The notes under the pieces were generated by a model. That model had not been told where the DNA came from. It was given only the letters and a program-made list of their open reading frames with translations, and ran no database searches. DNA of 64,000 nt from Actinomadura sp. J1-007 (GTDB taxonomy: Bacteria; Actinomycetota; Actinomycetes; Streptosporangiales; Streptosporangiaceae): positions 124,001 to 188,000 of the forward strand of contig NZ_WING01000001.1 in the NCBI RefSeq assembly GCF_009793335.1, in the 5' to 3' direction. Positions 18,489-27,348 of this stretch are shown piece by piece. A program made the translations under genes and the position numbers. Each line of letters opens with the position of its first letter. Position 1 is the first letter of the stretch.

Positions 18489-18787
18489 GCGCGCGCCCGC
18501 GGCGCCGCGTACGGGCCCGGGTCAGGCGGTGTCGGCGGCCGGGAACGGGCGGCGTCGGCGGCCCTGGCGATGAGCGCGGCGACGACCTGGGCCGACTCGG
18601 GCGGCTGCGCGGCCAGCCAGTGCAGGACGCGCAGGTCGTACGCGCCGACCTCGACGCCGCTGTCGGCGCAGGCGCGCAGCAGGAGGTCGAGGGCCCGCGC
18701 CCGCATGACCCCGCGCTTGGCGTGCGCGGCGTAGATGTCGCGGACCTCGGCGACCGCGTCGTCCGCGGTCTCGTACGGCCCGCTCAC
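18422..18787 (-). CDS. Small hypothetical protein, C-terminus uncertain
   Basis: The open frame gives 121 residues, but only the first 80 or so (YETADDAVAEVRDIYAAHAK, then AYDLRVLHWLAAQPPESAQVVAALIARAA) look like a real helical protein. A one-base gain near 18540 would stop it at 18522, giving about 88 residues and removing the 67-bp overlap with the convergent gene. The GTG start overlaps the stop of the preceding gene (GTGA), which supports the start and co-expression with the sigma-factor operon. Function is unknown. Confidence 0.5.
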   Translation of the reverse strand: MSGPYETADDAVAEVRDIYAAHAKRGVMRARALDLLLRACADSGVEVGAYDLRVLHWLAAQPPESAQVVAALIARAADAARSRPPTPPDPGPYAAPRARAQHASARPPSSTRIIARRAARP

Positions 18788-19947
18788 CGGAGCCGTCCGA
18801 GCCGGTAGGAGCCGCCGTCGCGCCAGAGGAGCCAGCCGCCCGCGGTGTACGCCTCGCCGTCCTGGACGGTCGTCTCGCCGGTCGCGGTGTCGTACAGGAC
18901 CGAACGGCCCTTGCCGGTGGAGAGCACCACGAGCCGGTCGCCCGCGGTGAGCTTCGCGCCGGACGCGGCGGGGACGCGCGCCGTCCGGACGACCTGCCGC
19001 CACGTCGTCCGGTCGGCGACGCGCAGGACGCCGTCCACCGACCACGCGAACCAGCGCCCGGTGGCGGCGGCCTGCCAGCGCTGCTCCGCCGTCAGGACGG
19101 TCACCACGGGCGGCGGGATGCTGCCCCGCTCGTGTGCGGACCCTCCGACAGACCTCTTCCCGTTGGGCCGGACGCCCTCCGGGAGGGCGTGCTCGGCCTT
19201 GATCGCCCCTGATCTCACGTCGATCTCGCGCAGCACCCGGTCGTTCATCAGGTCGGCGGCGAAGAGCGTCGAACCGTTGAGCGCCACCGCGTGGCCGAGG
19301 ACGCCGAGCCCGTGGTTGGGGAGGATCCGCCTCTTGGCGGCGCAGCCGGACGCGACGTACGGCTGGTCCATCACGTCGTTCCAGGCGATCGTGCCCTGGT
19401 CCATCAGGACCGGGCGCCCGGACCCCGCGTCGTCGGCGAGGACCTGTCTCGGCCGGCCCGCCGTCGCGCATTCGAGAGCGTACGAGCCGGGCGCGATCCA
19501 GGTGACCGAGCCCTCGCCGGCCGACACCCCGCCCTGCGCACGGGCGTTGAGTGCCTCCGGCGTCCCGCCCTTGCGGTCCGCCCTCCACAGTTGCGCGTCA
19601 GGGGTGCGGCCGGCGACCGTCCCGTCCGGGCCGAGCGCGTCGACGCGGAACGGGCGGCCGTCGGGCAGCCGGGCCGGGATGCGGACGACGGTCGCCGGGT
19701 CCACCAGCGCGCCGGGGTCGCCGTGGCCGAGGGCGTTCGCGTCGCCGTCCTTGAGGGCGTGCGCGCCGAACGGGACGATCACGGCGGCGGCAGCGCCCGC
19801 CGCGACGCACGGGACGAGGGCGGCCCTGCGGATTTCGGCCCGGCGCAGCCTCCGCCGGTTGTCGGCGAGCGCCCGCGGGTGGGTCGGGACGGCGGCGGCG
19901 CGGGCGTCGAACGCCTCCCTGAGCCGTTCCTCGATGGTGTCGGTCAT
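18784..19947 (-). CDS. Membrane-anchored beta-propeller-like protein, putative sigma-factor partner
   Basis: This 387-residue protein has a cytoplasmic helix at 1-35 (TIEERLREAFDARAAAV), one membrane helix at about 42-62 and an extracellular part. The extracellular part has repeated beta-strand patterns (RADRKGGTPEAL, SGRPVLMDQGTIAWND, RVLREIDVRSGAI, GRSVLYDTATGETTVQDG) typical of a WD40-like propeller. It overlaps the upstream ECF sigma gene by 4 bp. Proteins in this place often hold the sigma factor at the membrane, so an anti-sigma-like role is inferred. No zinc anti-sigma motif is seen. Confidence 0.72.
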   Translation of the reverse strand: MTDTIEERLREAFDARAAAVPTHPRALADNRRRLRRAEIRRAALVPCVAAGAAAAVIVPFGAHALKDGDANALGHGDPGALVDPATVVRIPARLPDGRPFRVDALGPDGTVAGRTPDAQLWRADRKGGTPEALNARAQGGVSAGEGSVTWIAPGSYALECATAGRPRQVLADDAGSGRPVLMDQGTIAWNDVMDQPYVASGCAAKRRILPNHGLGVLGHAVALNGSTLFAADLMNDRVLREIDVRSGAIKAEHALPEGVRPNGKRSVGGSAHERGSIPPPVVTVLTAEQRWQAAATGRWFAWSVDGVLRVADRTTWRQVVRTARVPAASGAKLTAGDRLVVLSTGKGRSVLYDTATGETTVQDGEAYTAGGWLLWRDGGSYRLGRLR

Positions 19948-20478
19948 GTCGTGTCCTTCAGTCGCTTGCCGAGCGCCGCGACGGCGCGGGCGGCGTGGGC
20001 CTTCACGGTGCCGAGCGCGATGCCGAGCGTCTCGGCGGTCTCCCGCTCGCTGAGGTCGAGCCAGTAGCGCAGCACGAGCACCTCGCGCTGCCGGCCGGGC
20101 AGCTCCGCGACGCCCGCGAGCAGCGCGCGGACGTCCTCGCGGTGCACGGCCTGCTGCTCGGCCGACCCGATGTCCTCCGGGAGGACCATCTGGGCGTGCC
20201 TGCGGCGCGCCATGCGCAGGTGCCTGAGCCTGCTGCGGCTGGAGTTGCAGACGATGGCGCGCAGGTAGGACAGGGCCGCGTCGCCGTCGCGCAGCGTGTC
20301 GCGCCTGCGGTGCAGCCGGACGAACGCGTCCTGCACGACGTCCTCGGCGTCGTCGGCGCCGAGCAGCGTCGCGAGCCTGACCAGCCCCAGAAGTGCGCGT
20401 CGAACAGTTCCTCGTACCCGCCGTCGCCGGGGGACGGCCGCCGGAGGCGCGCGCCGCCGGGTGGGTCCTCTGTTCCAT
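19944..20478 (-). pseudogene. ECF RNA polymerase sigma factor (SigE-like family), two frameshifts
   Basis: The frame-corrected product is about 178 residues. Region 2 reads YEELFDAHFW, then GLVRLATLLGADDAEDVVQDAFVRLHRR. Region 4 reads LPGRQREVLVLRYWLDLSE, then ETLGIALGTVKAHAARAVAAL. The ATG at 20476-20478 and the region-2 parts fall in three frames. Adding one G/C at 20429-20433 and at 20385-20388 repairs them. From the second shift to the stop the frame is open, so a shortened product lacking region 2.1 could still be made. It directs polymerase to an unknown regulon. Confidence 0.78.
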
Positions 20479-20528
20479 CACGGGTCAGAGACGAACGCGG
20501 GGCGGAAAGGTTTACCCCGGAGGCGCGC

Positions 20529-21191
20529 TCATCTCGCGTACGGGGTGACGCCGCGCCGCTTGGCCGCGCCCCGCCTCGCGAGGATGACCACGAACGCGAC
20601 GCCCGCGAGCCCGGTGACGCCGAGGGCGGCGAAGAACGCGATGCCGAGGTAGCCGTGCACGGTGTCGTCCGGCGTCACGAGCACGGGCGCCGCCGCGCCG
20701 CGGCAGGTCAGCCGCGCCTCGCCGCTGACGGGCGCCTTGAACGTGGCGGTGTAGCGGTACGGGGGGTGCTCGGAGGCGCTCCAGGAGTTGGTCCGGGTGA
20801 GCCGGAGCGGCCCGGACACCTCGCCGAGCGAGACCGCGCACGCGTACGGCGCGGATCCGTGGTCCCGGACGTACAGGAAGTACCCGTGCCCCTCGGTCAG
20901 CCGGACCCGGATCCCGGCCACCGGGTCGCCCACGGCGGACGGCCCGTCGGCGACCTCGGAGTCCTCCCAGGCGTACCCGAGGAAGCCGAGGAACCCGAAG
21001 GCGGCCAGCGCGACGAGGACGAGCGGCAGCGCGTACCAGCCGGCGCGCGGCCGCAGCGGCGCCGCGCCCGGCCGCCCCTGCCCGGCGGGCCCCGGACCCG
21101 GTCCGGGCCCGTACGGCGGCGGGGCGCCGTAGGGCGGCCCCGCACCGGGCGGCGGCGCCGGTGGCGGCGGCGAGTCAGACCCGGGCCACAT
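20529..21191 (-). CDS. Pro-rich membrane protein, unknown function
   Basis: This 220-residue protein has a Pro/Gly/Tyr-rich N-terminal 45 residues, a first helix at about 51-70 (PLVLVALAAFGFLGFLGY), a beta-rich extracellular domain with two cysteines (YACAVSLG and RLTCRG), and a second helix at about 185-207. AGAGGA lies 6 bp before the ATG. The family is not recognised; the topology is that of small actinobacterial surface proteins. Confidence 0.7.
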   Translation of the reverse strand: MWPGSDSPPPPAPPPGAGPPYGAPPPYGPGPGPGPAGQGRPGAAPLRPRAGWYALPLVLVALAAFGFLGFLGYAWEDSEVADGPSAVGDPVAGIRVRLTEGHGYFLYVRDHGSAPYACAVSLGEVSGPLRLTRTNSWSASEHPPYRYTATFKAPVSGEARLTCRGAAAPVLVTPDDTVHGYLGIAFFAALGVTGLAGVAFVVILARRGAAKRRGVTPYAR

Positions 21192-21387
21192 GTCGGTCCT
21201 CTCCGCTACGTCCGTACGCCCGGCAACGATCGCAGAGAACGCGGTCCACCGCCAGACGCCCGCGGCACCCGTGACCTCCCGTTCACCGCGGGGCGGGGGC
21301 GGGGGCGGGTAAGGGGCCGCTGACACGCGGTCGGTAACGTCCCTGGGAACGCGGAACGCGGAACGGGCGAGGCCGAGGGAGGCGCAC

Positions 21388-22533
21388 GTGGCGAACCTGT
21401 CCGAGCTGGAACCGGGGACGCTCCCGCCCGAGGCCGGCGCGCTGCGGGACGAGGTGCGGGAGTTCCTCGCGGGCGCGTCGTTCACGCCCCGCTGCGACAG
21501 CTGGCTGACCGGCGCGGACCCCGCGTTCAGCCGGGCCCTCGGTGAGCGCGGCTGGCTCGGCATGACGCTGCCCGAACGGTACGGCGGGCACGGCCGCTCG
21601 CCGCTGGAGCGGTTCGTGGTGATCGAGGAGCTGCTGGCCGCCGGGGCGCCGGTCGGCGCGCACTGGATCGCCGACCGGCAGACGGGCCCGAGCATCCTCG
21701 CCAACGGGACCGAGGAGCAGAAGCGGCGGTTCCTGCCCGCGATCGCGCGCGGTGAGTGCTTCTTCGGGATCGGGATGAGCGAGCCCGACTCCGGTTCCGA
21801 CCTCGCGTCCGTCCGGACCAGGGCGGAGCGCGCGGACGGCGGCTGGACGCTGCGCGGCACGAAGGTCTGGACGAGCGGCGCGCACCTCGCGCACGCGATC
21901 CTCGTCCTCGCGCGCAGCGAGCCCCTCGACGCCGGCGACCGGCACGCGGGGCTCAGCCAGTTCATCGTGGCGCTGCCGGACGAGCGGGTGGCGATCAGGC
22001 CGATCCGCGGCCTGTCCGGCGAGCACCACTTCAACGAGGTCGTGTTCGACGGGACGTTCGTGCCCGACGCGATGGTGCTCGGGCGGCCGGGCGACGGCTG
22101 GCGCCAGGTCACCGCCGAGCTGGCGTACGAGCGCAGCGGCCCCGAACGGCTGCTGAGCACGTTCATGCTGATCCGCCTCCTGCACGGCCGCGCCGCGGAC
22201 ACGGCCGACCCGGCGGCGCGGCGGACCGTCGGGCGGCTGATGGCGCGGCTGTGGGCGCTGCGGCAGGCGTCCCTGGCGGTCGCCGGGGCGCTCGCGGCGG
22301 GCGGGACGCCGGACGTCCCGGCGGCGCTGGTGAAGGACCTCGGCACGCGGTTCGAGAACGAGGTGGTGGACGCCGTCCGCGAGCACGCCGGCGTCGAGCC
22401 CGATCCCGGCTCCCCCGACCCGCTCGCGCGCGCTCTGGCGCAGGCGGTCGTGCAGGCGCCCGGGTTCACGCTGCGGGGCGGTACGAACGAGATCCTGCGC
22501 GGCATCGTCGCGCGCGGCCTGGGGGTGCGCTGA
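21388..22533 (+). CDS. Acyl-CoA dehydrogenase, alpha-type subunit
   Basis: This 381-residue flavoprotein has GMTLPERYGGHG, FFGIGMSEPDSGSDLAS, LRGTKVWTSGAH, GEHHFNEVVFDG and a C-terminal TLRGGTNEILRGIVARGL. The start is GTG behind GGGAGG. It overlaps the next, shorter acyl-CoA dehydrogenase gene (TGATG). Such unequal pairs form heterotetramers in mycobacteria, where they oxidise side-chain CoA esters of sterols and related compounds. The substrate here is unknown. Confidence 0.9.
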   Translation: MANLSELEPGTLPPEAGALRDEVREFLAGASFTPRCDSWLTGADPAFSRALGERGWLGMTLPERYGGHGRSPLERFVVIEELLAAGAPVGAHWIADRQTGPSILANGTEEQKRRFLPAIARGECFFGIGMSEPDSGSDLASVRTRAERADGGWTLRGTKVWTSGAHLAHAILVLARSEPLDAGDRHAGLSQFIVALPDERVAIRPIRGLSGEHHFNEVVFDGTFVPDAMVLGRPGDGWRQVTAELAYERSGPERLLSTFMLIRLLHGRAADTADPAARRTVGRLMARLWALRQASLAVAGALAAGGTPDVPAALVKDLGTRFENEVVDAVREHAGVEPDPGSPDPLARALAQAVVQAPGFTLRGGTNEILRGIVARGLGVR

Positions 22534-23489
22534 TGGGACTGCTGGAGGAGACCGCCCGCGACATCCTGTCCGGCCCCGATCCGTGGCCGGCGCTGGAGGA
22601 GGCCGGGCTCGCGTCCGTGGGCGTGCCGGAGGACGCGGGCGGCAGCGGCGGGACGCTCGCCGACGCCGCCGTCCTGCTCCGCGCGTCCGGCCGCCACGGC
22701 GCGTCCGTGCCGCTGGCGGAGACGGGCTGGCTCGCGGGCCGCCTCCTCGCCGCCGCGGGCCTGCCGGTGCCGCGCGGCCCCCTGACCGCCGCCGCGGGGA
22801 ACGGCGCGTTCGAGGCCGTCCGCGACGGGGACGGCTGGGTGCTGACGGGCACGCTGCGCCGCGTTCCCTGGGCCCGGTCGGCGCACCGCGTCGCCGTCGT
22901 CGCGGACGGGCGGCAGGTCGTGGTCGCCGATCCCGCGCTCGCGACGATCACGCCCGGGGAGAACGTGGCGGGCGAGCCCCGCGACGAAGTGACGTTCGAC
23001 GGCGTCCGCGCCGAACGCGCCGCGCCGTCCCCCGTGGACGCGGCGGGGCTGCGGCGGTGGGGCGCGCTCGCGCGGGCCGTCCAGCTCACCGGGGCGATGC
23101 GCGGCGCGCTGGACCTGGCCGTCCGGTACGCGGGCGAGCGGGAGCAGTTCGGGCGCCCGATCGGACGGTTCCAGGCCGTCCAGCAGATGCTCGCCGAGCT
23201 CGCCGGGGAGGCCGCCGTCGCGGACGTCGCCGTGCGCGCCGCCGTCCGCGCCCCGGACGACGAGGTCGCCGTGGCGGCGGCCAAGGCGAACGCGTCGCGC
23301 GCCGCGGGCCGGGCCGCCGCGATCGCCCACCAGGTGCACGGCGCGATCGGTGTCACGCAGGAGCACGGTCTGCGGCGCTTCACGCTGCGGCTGTGGTCGT
23401 GGCGCGAGGAGTACGGCGACGAGACGACCTGGGCGGACGTCCTCGGCGGACGTCCCGGGGACCCCTGGGCGACCCTCACCGGCCGCTGA
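22533..23489 (+). CDS. Acyl-CoA dehydrogenase, beta-type subunit
   Basis: This 318-residue, shortened acyl-CoA dehydrogenase has LASVGVPEDAGGSGG, REQFGRPIGRFQAVQQMLAEL and HQVHGAIGVTQEHGL. It lacks a clear catalytic base and a full middle beta domain, as in the beta subunits of heterotetrameric enzymes where the FAD site is shared between subunits. The one-base overlap with the preceding gene indicates tight stoichiometry. Confidence 0.88.
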   Translation: MGLLEETARDILSGPDPWPALEEAGLASVGVPEDAGGSGGTLADAAVLLRASGRHGASVPLAETGWLAGRLLAAAGLPVPRGPLTAAAGNGAFEAVRDGDGWVLTGTLRRVPWARSAHRVAVVADGRQVVVADPALATITPGENVAGEPRDEVTFDGVRAERAAPSPVDAAGLRRWGALARAVQLTGAMRGALDLAVRYAGEREQFGRPIGRFQAVQQMLAELAGEAAVADVAVRAAVRAPDDEVAVAAAKANASRAAGRAAAIAHQVHGAIGVTQEHGLRRFTLRLWSWREEYGDETTWADVLGGRPGDPWATLTGR

Positions 23490-23619
23490 ACGCGCGGATC
23501 CGCGGCGTCCGGGCGAGGTGCCGTCCGCGGGTCCCAGCGGCTACCGTTACCAGTTAGTAGCATCCGATCCGGCCGGCGGCCCCCGGCCCGCCGGGGACGC
23601 ACGGCGACTGGGAGACAGC

Positions 23620-25320
23620 ATGGCCCTCAGGGACCGACTGCCCGCTCCGCCCCCGATCCGGCTCCGCCGCAGGCTCCCCCGCTACACCGTCCACCGCGAC
23701 CTCCCGGTGACCATGCCGGACGGCGTGACGCTGCTCGCCGACCGGTACGTCCCGACCGGGGTGCGGCGCCCGCCGCCCACCATCCTCGTCCGCACCCCGT
23801 ACGGGCGGCGCGGCCCCGCCGCGATGCTGAACGGGCTGCCGTTCGTGCCGTTCGGGTTCCAGCTCGTCGTGCAGAGCGCGCGCGGGACGTTCGGGTCGGG
23901 CGGCGAGTTCGACCCGCTCGGCAGCGAGCGCGCGGACGGCGTCGCCACCGTCGAGTGGCTGAAGCGGCAGCCGTGGTTCAACGGCTCGTTCGGCACGTAC
24001 GGGGCGAGCTACCTGGGCTACTCGGCGTGGGCGCTGGCCGCGGAGGCGGGGCCCGAGCTCGGCGCGATGGCCCTCCAGATCACCGCGTCGTCGTTCCGGG
24101 ACGCGGCGTACGTGGGCGGCTCGTTCGCGCTGGAGTCGACGCTGACCTGGACCGACCTCACGCACCGGCAGCAGACCCGCCTCGGGATGCTCACCGCGCC
24201 GCTGACGTCGCGGCGCCGCGCGGTCCGCGCGGCGCTGTCGGGCCGCCCCCTGGCGGAACTGGACGTCCTCACGGGCGGCGCGCCGATGCGGTTCTACCGT
24301 GACCTGCTCGCCAACCACGGCCCCGACCCGTCCGAGTACTGGGACCGCCGCGACTTCAGCGGGACGGTCGGCCGGGTCGAGGCGCCGGTGACGCTGCTCG
24401 GCGGCTGGTACGACGTGTTCCTGCCCTGGGAGATCCGCGACTACCTGGCGCTGCGCTCCGCCGGACGGCGACCGTACCTGACGATCGGGCCGTGGTGGCA
24501 CGCCGACGCCCGGCACGGCCTGGTGTCGTTCCGCGAGTCGCTCGCGTGGTTCCGCGCGCACCTGCGCGGCGACCCGTCCGGGCTGCGCCGCCACCCCGTC
24601 CGGCTGTACGTCACGGGCGCGCGCGAGTGGCGCGACTACCGCGACTGGCCGCCGCCCGGAACGCGGCAGGACCGCTGGCACCTGCACTCCGGCGGCGGCC
24701 TCGGCGAGGACGGCCCGCAGGACGCGCCGCCGAGCACCTACCGGTTCGACCCGGCGCGCCCGACGCCCGCGCTCGGCGGCCCGACCCTGCTCGGCAGCTC
24801 GAAGCCGGTCGACAACCGCCCCCTCGAACGCCGCCGCGACGTCCTGGTCTTCACCTCGCCCGCCCTCACCGAGGACCTGGACGTGATCGGGCCGGTCGGC
24901 GCCGACCTGTTCGTCCGCTCCGACCGGGAGCACACCGACTTCATCGTCCGGCTGTGCGACGTCGCGCCCGACGGGACGTCCCGCAACGTGTGCGAGGGCG
25001 GCCTGCGGCTGCCCTCCGCGGCCGACAAGCCCGTCGGGACCGCCGGCGTCCGCCGCGTCGCGGTGGACCTGTGGCCGACCGGCCACCGCTTCGCGCGCGG
25101 CCACCGCGTCCGCGTCCACGTGGCGAGCGGCGCCCACCCGAAGGTCGCCCCCAACCCCGGCACCGGCGAACCCCTCGCCACCGCGTACCGAACGGTCGCG
25201 GCCCGCCAGGAGGTCTTCCACGACCCCGACCACCCGTCCGCGATCATCCTCCCCATCGCCTCCCGCACCCCCGAGGCCACCGTCCCCGCCCCCGCCACCG
25301 ACCCCGAACTCCCGGCCTGA
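23620..25320 (+). CDS. CocE/NonD family hydrolase (S15-type)
   Basis: This 566-residue alpha/beta hydrolase has VTMPDGVTLLADRYVP, SARGTFGSGGEFDP and the nucleophile elbow GTYGASYLGYS. The acid is in LLGGWYDVF and the histidine in GPWWHADARHG. The C-terminal half is the jelly-roll domain with a carbohydrate-binding-like fold. CocE-type enzymes hydrolyse esters, amides or acyl-peptides; the actual substrate cannot be predicted. The ATG at 23620 follows GGGAGA. No signal peptide is seen. Confidence 0.9.
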   Translation: MALRDRLPAPPPIRLRRRLPRYTVHRDLPVTMPDGVTLLADRYVPTGVRRPPPTILVRTPYGRRGPAAMLNGLPFVPFGFQLVVQSARGTFGSGGEFDPLGSERADGVATVEWLKRQPWFNGSFGTYGASYLGYSAWALAAEAGPELGAMALQITASSFRDAAYVGGSFALESTLTWTDLTHRQQTRLGMLTAPLTSRRRAVRAALSGRPLAELDVLTGGAPMRFYRDLLANHGPDPSEYWDRRDFSGTVGRVEAPVTLLGGWYDVFLPWEIRDYLALRSAGRRPYLTIGPWWHADARHGLVSFRESLAWFRAHLRGDPSGLRRHPVRLYVTGAREWRDYRDWPPPGTRQDRWHLHSGGGLGEDGPQDAPPSTYRFDPARPTPALGGPTLLGSSKPVDNRPLERRRDVLVFTSPALTEDLDVIGPVGADLFVRSDREHTDFIVRLCDVAPDGTSRNVCEGGLRLPSAADKPVGTAGVRRVAVDLWPTGHRFARGHRVRVHVASGAHPKVAPNPGTGEPLATAYRTVAARQEVFHDPDHPSAIILPIASRTPEATVPAPATDPELPA

Positions 25321-25339
25321 GAGCTTCCGGGCCGAGCAA

Positions 25340-25570
25340 CCTCCCACCCTGAGGGACCTCCAGGCTCGAAGAGCCGGGCCGTCCAGGCTGAAGGACCTCC
25401 TGCCCTGAAGGACCACCCAGGCCGATCGGCGCCCGGATGCGAGGCGAACCGGATACGACCGATGGGGCCTCCGAGCCTGAGATGCCATCCAGGCTGAGGG
25501 CCCTTCGGGCCGAGGAGTCTCCCAGACTGAGGGGCTTCCCGGCTGAGAGGCGGCCCGGCCGTTCGCCCTG
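25340..25570. repeat. Degenerate short repeats in an intergenic region
   Basis: Between the hydrolase and the transporter leader, copies of a core close to CCAGGCTGAAGGACC (also CAGACTGAGGGGC and CCTGAGGGACC) recur at irregular 25-40 bp spacing. Around them (25321-25697) no gene is seen. Confidence 0.45.
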
Positions 25571-25697
25571 CGGAGCGCGGTCGGAGCCGTTCCCAGGGAA
25601 CGTCTCGTTACGGCGGACGGGCTCGGGCGTGCGGACGGGAGGGGCGGACTCGGGAGGGAGTGAGGGGGTGGGCTGCCGTTATGTCCGGTTGAGCGGG

Positions 25698-25703
25698 TAT
25701 CCT
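25698..25703 (+). promoter_or_regulatory. -10 element (TATCCT) of the sulfur-transporter leader
   Basis: TATCCT fits the TANNNT actinobacterial -10 consensus and lies 8 bp before the ATG of the leader ORF, so transcription would start at or next to the A of that ATG. The -35 region is weak. Confidence 0.5.
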
Positions 25704-25711
25704 CGGCTGCC

Positions 25712-25798
25712 ATGATCGGGTCTACGACGTGGCTGCGGATGGTGCTGTTCGCCATCACGCTCGCGCGCGTGGACGACGGCGGACTGTGTCGGCGCTGA
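25712..25798 (+). CDS. Putative leaderless leader peptide with C-terminal Cys
   Basis: This 28-codon ORF encodes MIGSTTWLRMVLF, then ITLARVDDGGLCRR and a stop. Short leader peptides with a cysteine close to the C-terminus are common before sulfur-assimilation and sulfur-transport genes in actinobacteria, and cysteine-responsive attenuation is established for mycobacterial examples. Here the following gene is a YeeE/YedE sulfur transporter, 158 bp downstream. The ATG sits at the expected transcription start of the TATCCT element. An internal ATG ten codons in is a second possible start. Confidence 0.6.
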   Translation: MIGSTTWLRMVLFAITLARVDDGGLCRR

Positions 25799-25956
25799 CG
25801 CCGCCCCTCCCCCGCCCGACCATCCCCTGACCCGTCCCGGCATCGCGCCGCGCCGCACGGCCGCCGCCCGCGCCCGCGTCCCGCCTCCGGGCCGCGCCGC
25901 GGGCACACGCCCCCGCCGCCGGAGAACGCCCGGGTCGTTCACCCCCTGGAGAACCC

Positions 25957-27225
25957 GTGTCAACGACGCTCCCGCCACGACGCCTGCCGTCGCTGCCCCC
26001 GCCCGTCACCTCCTCCCCGCCGCCCGAGGCGGACGGGCTCCAGCCCGTACGCCGCGTCCCGCTCGCGGTCGCCTCGGCCGGCTCCGCCGCGCTGACCTGG
26101 TACGTCTGGGCCGAGCACGGCGCCAAGCCGGGTGTGCTCCTGCTGCTCGGCCTCGCGCTCGGCGTGGCGCTGTTCCACTCCCGGTTCGGGTTCACCTCGG
26201 CGTGGCGGCAGCTCGTCGCGGTCGGCAACGGCACCGGGCTGCGCGCCCACGCCGTCCTGCTCGGCACCACCGCGACGCTGTTCGCCCTGGTCATCGGCAC
26301 CGGGACGGGCCTGTTCGGGTCGCATCCCGAGCCGTCCGGCGGCGATCTCGGCGTGGCGCTGCTCGCCGGGGCGTTCGTGTTCGGGATCGGGATGCAGCTC
26401 GGCGGCGCGTGCGCGTCCGGCACGCTGTTCGCGATCGGGTCGGGCCAGTCGACGATCGTGCTGACGCTCGGCGGGTTCATCGCCGGGTCCGTCCTGTACT
26501 CCTGGCAGTACGACCTGGTGGACGACCTGCCGTCGGTGCCGGGCGTGGTGATGTCGGAGCACATCGGCTGGTTCGGGTCGTGGGCGGTGACGATCGCCGT
26601 CCTCGCCGGGGTCGTCGCGCTGACCCGGGTCGTCCAGGCCCGCCGCAACCCGCCGCCCGTCGGCGTGCCGCCGACCGCGCGCGGCCCGATCCGGGCGATC
26701 CGCGGCTCGTGGCCGCTGCTCGCGGGCGCGGTCGTCCTCGCCGTCCTCGGCGCGGCCGTGCTGGTCGTGTCGGGCGGGGCCTGGGGCATCACGAGCGCGT
26801 TCGCCCTGTGGGGGGCCAAGCTGCTCCAGCTCGTCGGCCTGCACCCCGAGTCGTGGAGCTACTGGCAGCAGCCGAAGCAGGCGCACATGCTCGCGGGCCC
26901 GGTCCTCGGCGACAAGACCAGCCTGACCGACATCGGGATCATGCTCGGCGCGGCCGTCGCGTCCGCCGCCGGAGGCGCCTGGACGCTGCACCGCGGCCTC
27001 CCCTGGCGGACCGCCGTCGCCGCCGTCCTCGGCGGTGTCCTCATGGGCGTCGGCGCCCGCCTCGCGGGCGGCTGCAACATCGGCGCCTACCTCGCCGGGA
27101 TCGCCTCCGGCAGCCTGCACGGCTGGCTGTGGGGCGTCACCGCCCTGGCGGGCACCTGGTTCGGCCTGCGCGCCCGCGCCCTGTTCGCCCTCCCCAACCC
27201 CACGCCGAAGGACTCCGTCTGCTGA
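25957..27225 (+). CDS. YeeE/YedE family sulfur (thiosulfate-type) transporter
   Basis: This 422-residue protein has about ten membrane helices. The two family signatures are GMQLGGACASGTLFAIG and GARLAGGCNIGAYLAG, each carrying the conserved cysteine that in TsuA-type proteins relays thiosulfate through the membrane. The GTG start has TGGAGAA 4 bp upstream. No TusA-like or rhodanese gene is adjacent, so the exact sulfur species is open. It is followed by a strong terminator. Confidence 0.9.
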   Translation: MSTTLPPRRLPSLPPPVTSSPPPEADGLQPVRRVPLAVASAGSAALTWYVWAEHGAKPGVLLLLGLALGVALFHSRFGFTSAWRQLVAVGNGTGLRAHAVLLGTTATLFALVIGTGTGLFGSHPEPSGGDLGVALLAGAFVFGIGMQLGGACASGTLFAIGSGQSTIVLTLGGFIAGSVLYSWQYDLVDDLPSVPGVVMSEHIGWFGSWAVTIAVLAGVVALTRVVQARRNPPPVGVPPTARGPIRAIRGSWPLLAGAVVLAVLGAAVLVVSGGAWGITSAFALWGAKLLQLVGLHPESWSYWQQPKQAHMLAGPVLGDKTSLTDIGIMLGAAVASAAGGAWTLHRGLPWRTAVAAVLGGVLMGVGARLAGGCNIGAYLAGIASGSLHGWLWGVTALAGTWFGLRARALFALPNPTPKDSVC

Positions 27226-27245
27226 CCGCCGCCCCGCCGCGCGAA

Positions 27246-27290
27246 CGGCCCTTCACGCCCTGACCTGCGTGTTCCCGGCGTGAAGGGCCG
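27246..27290 (+). terminator. Terminator of the sulfur transporter gene
   Basis: A perfect 14-bp inverted repeat (CGGCCCTTCACGCC with GGCGTGAAGGGCCG) has a 17-nt loop and lies 20 bp past the stop. Confidence 0.7.
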
Positions 27291-27348
27291 CCGGACCGGG
27301 TAGCCGACCCGTGAGGACCTCATCCCGGGGACCGTTCGGGGGGACGGC

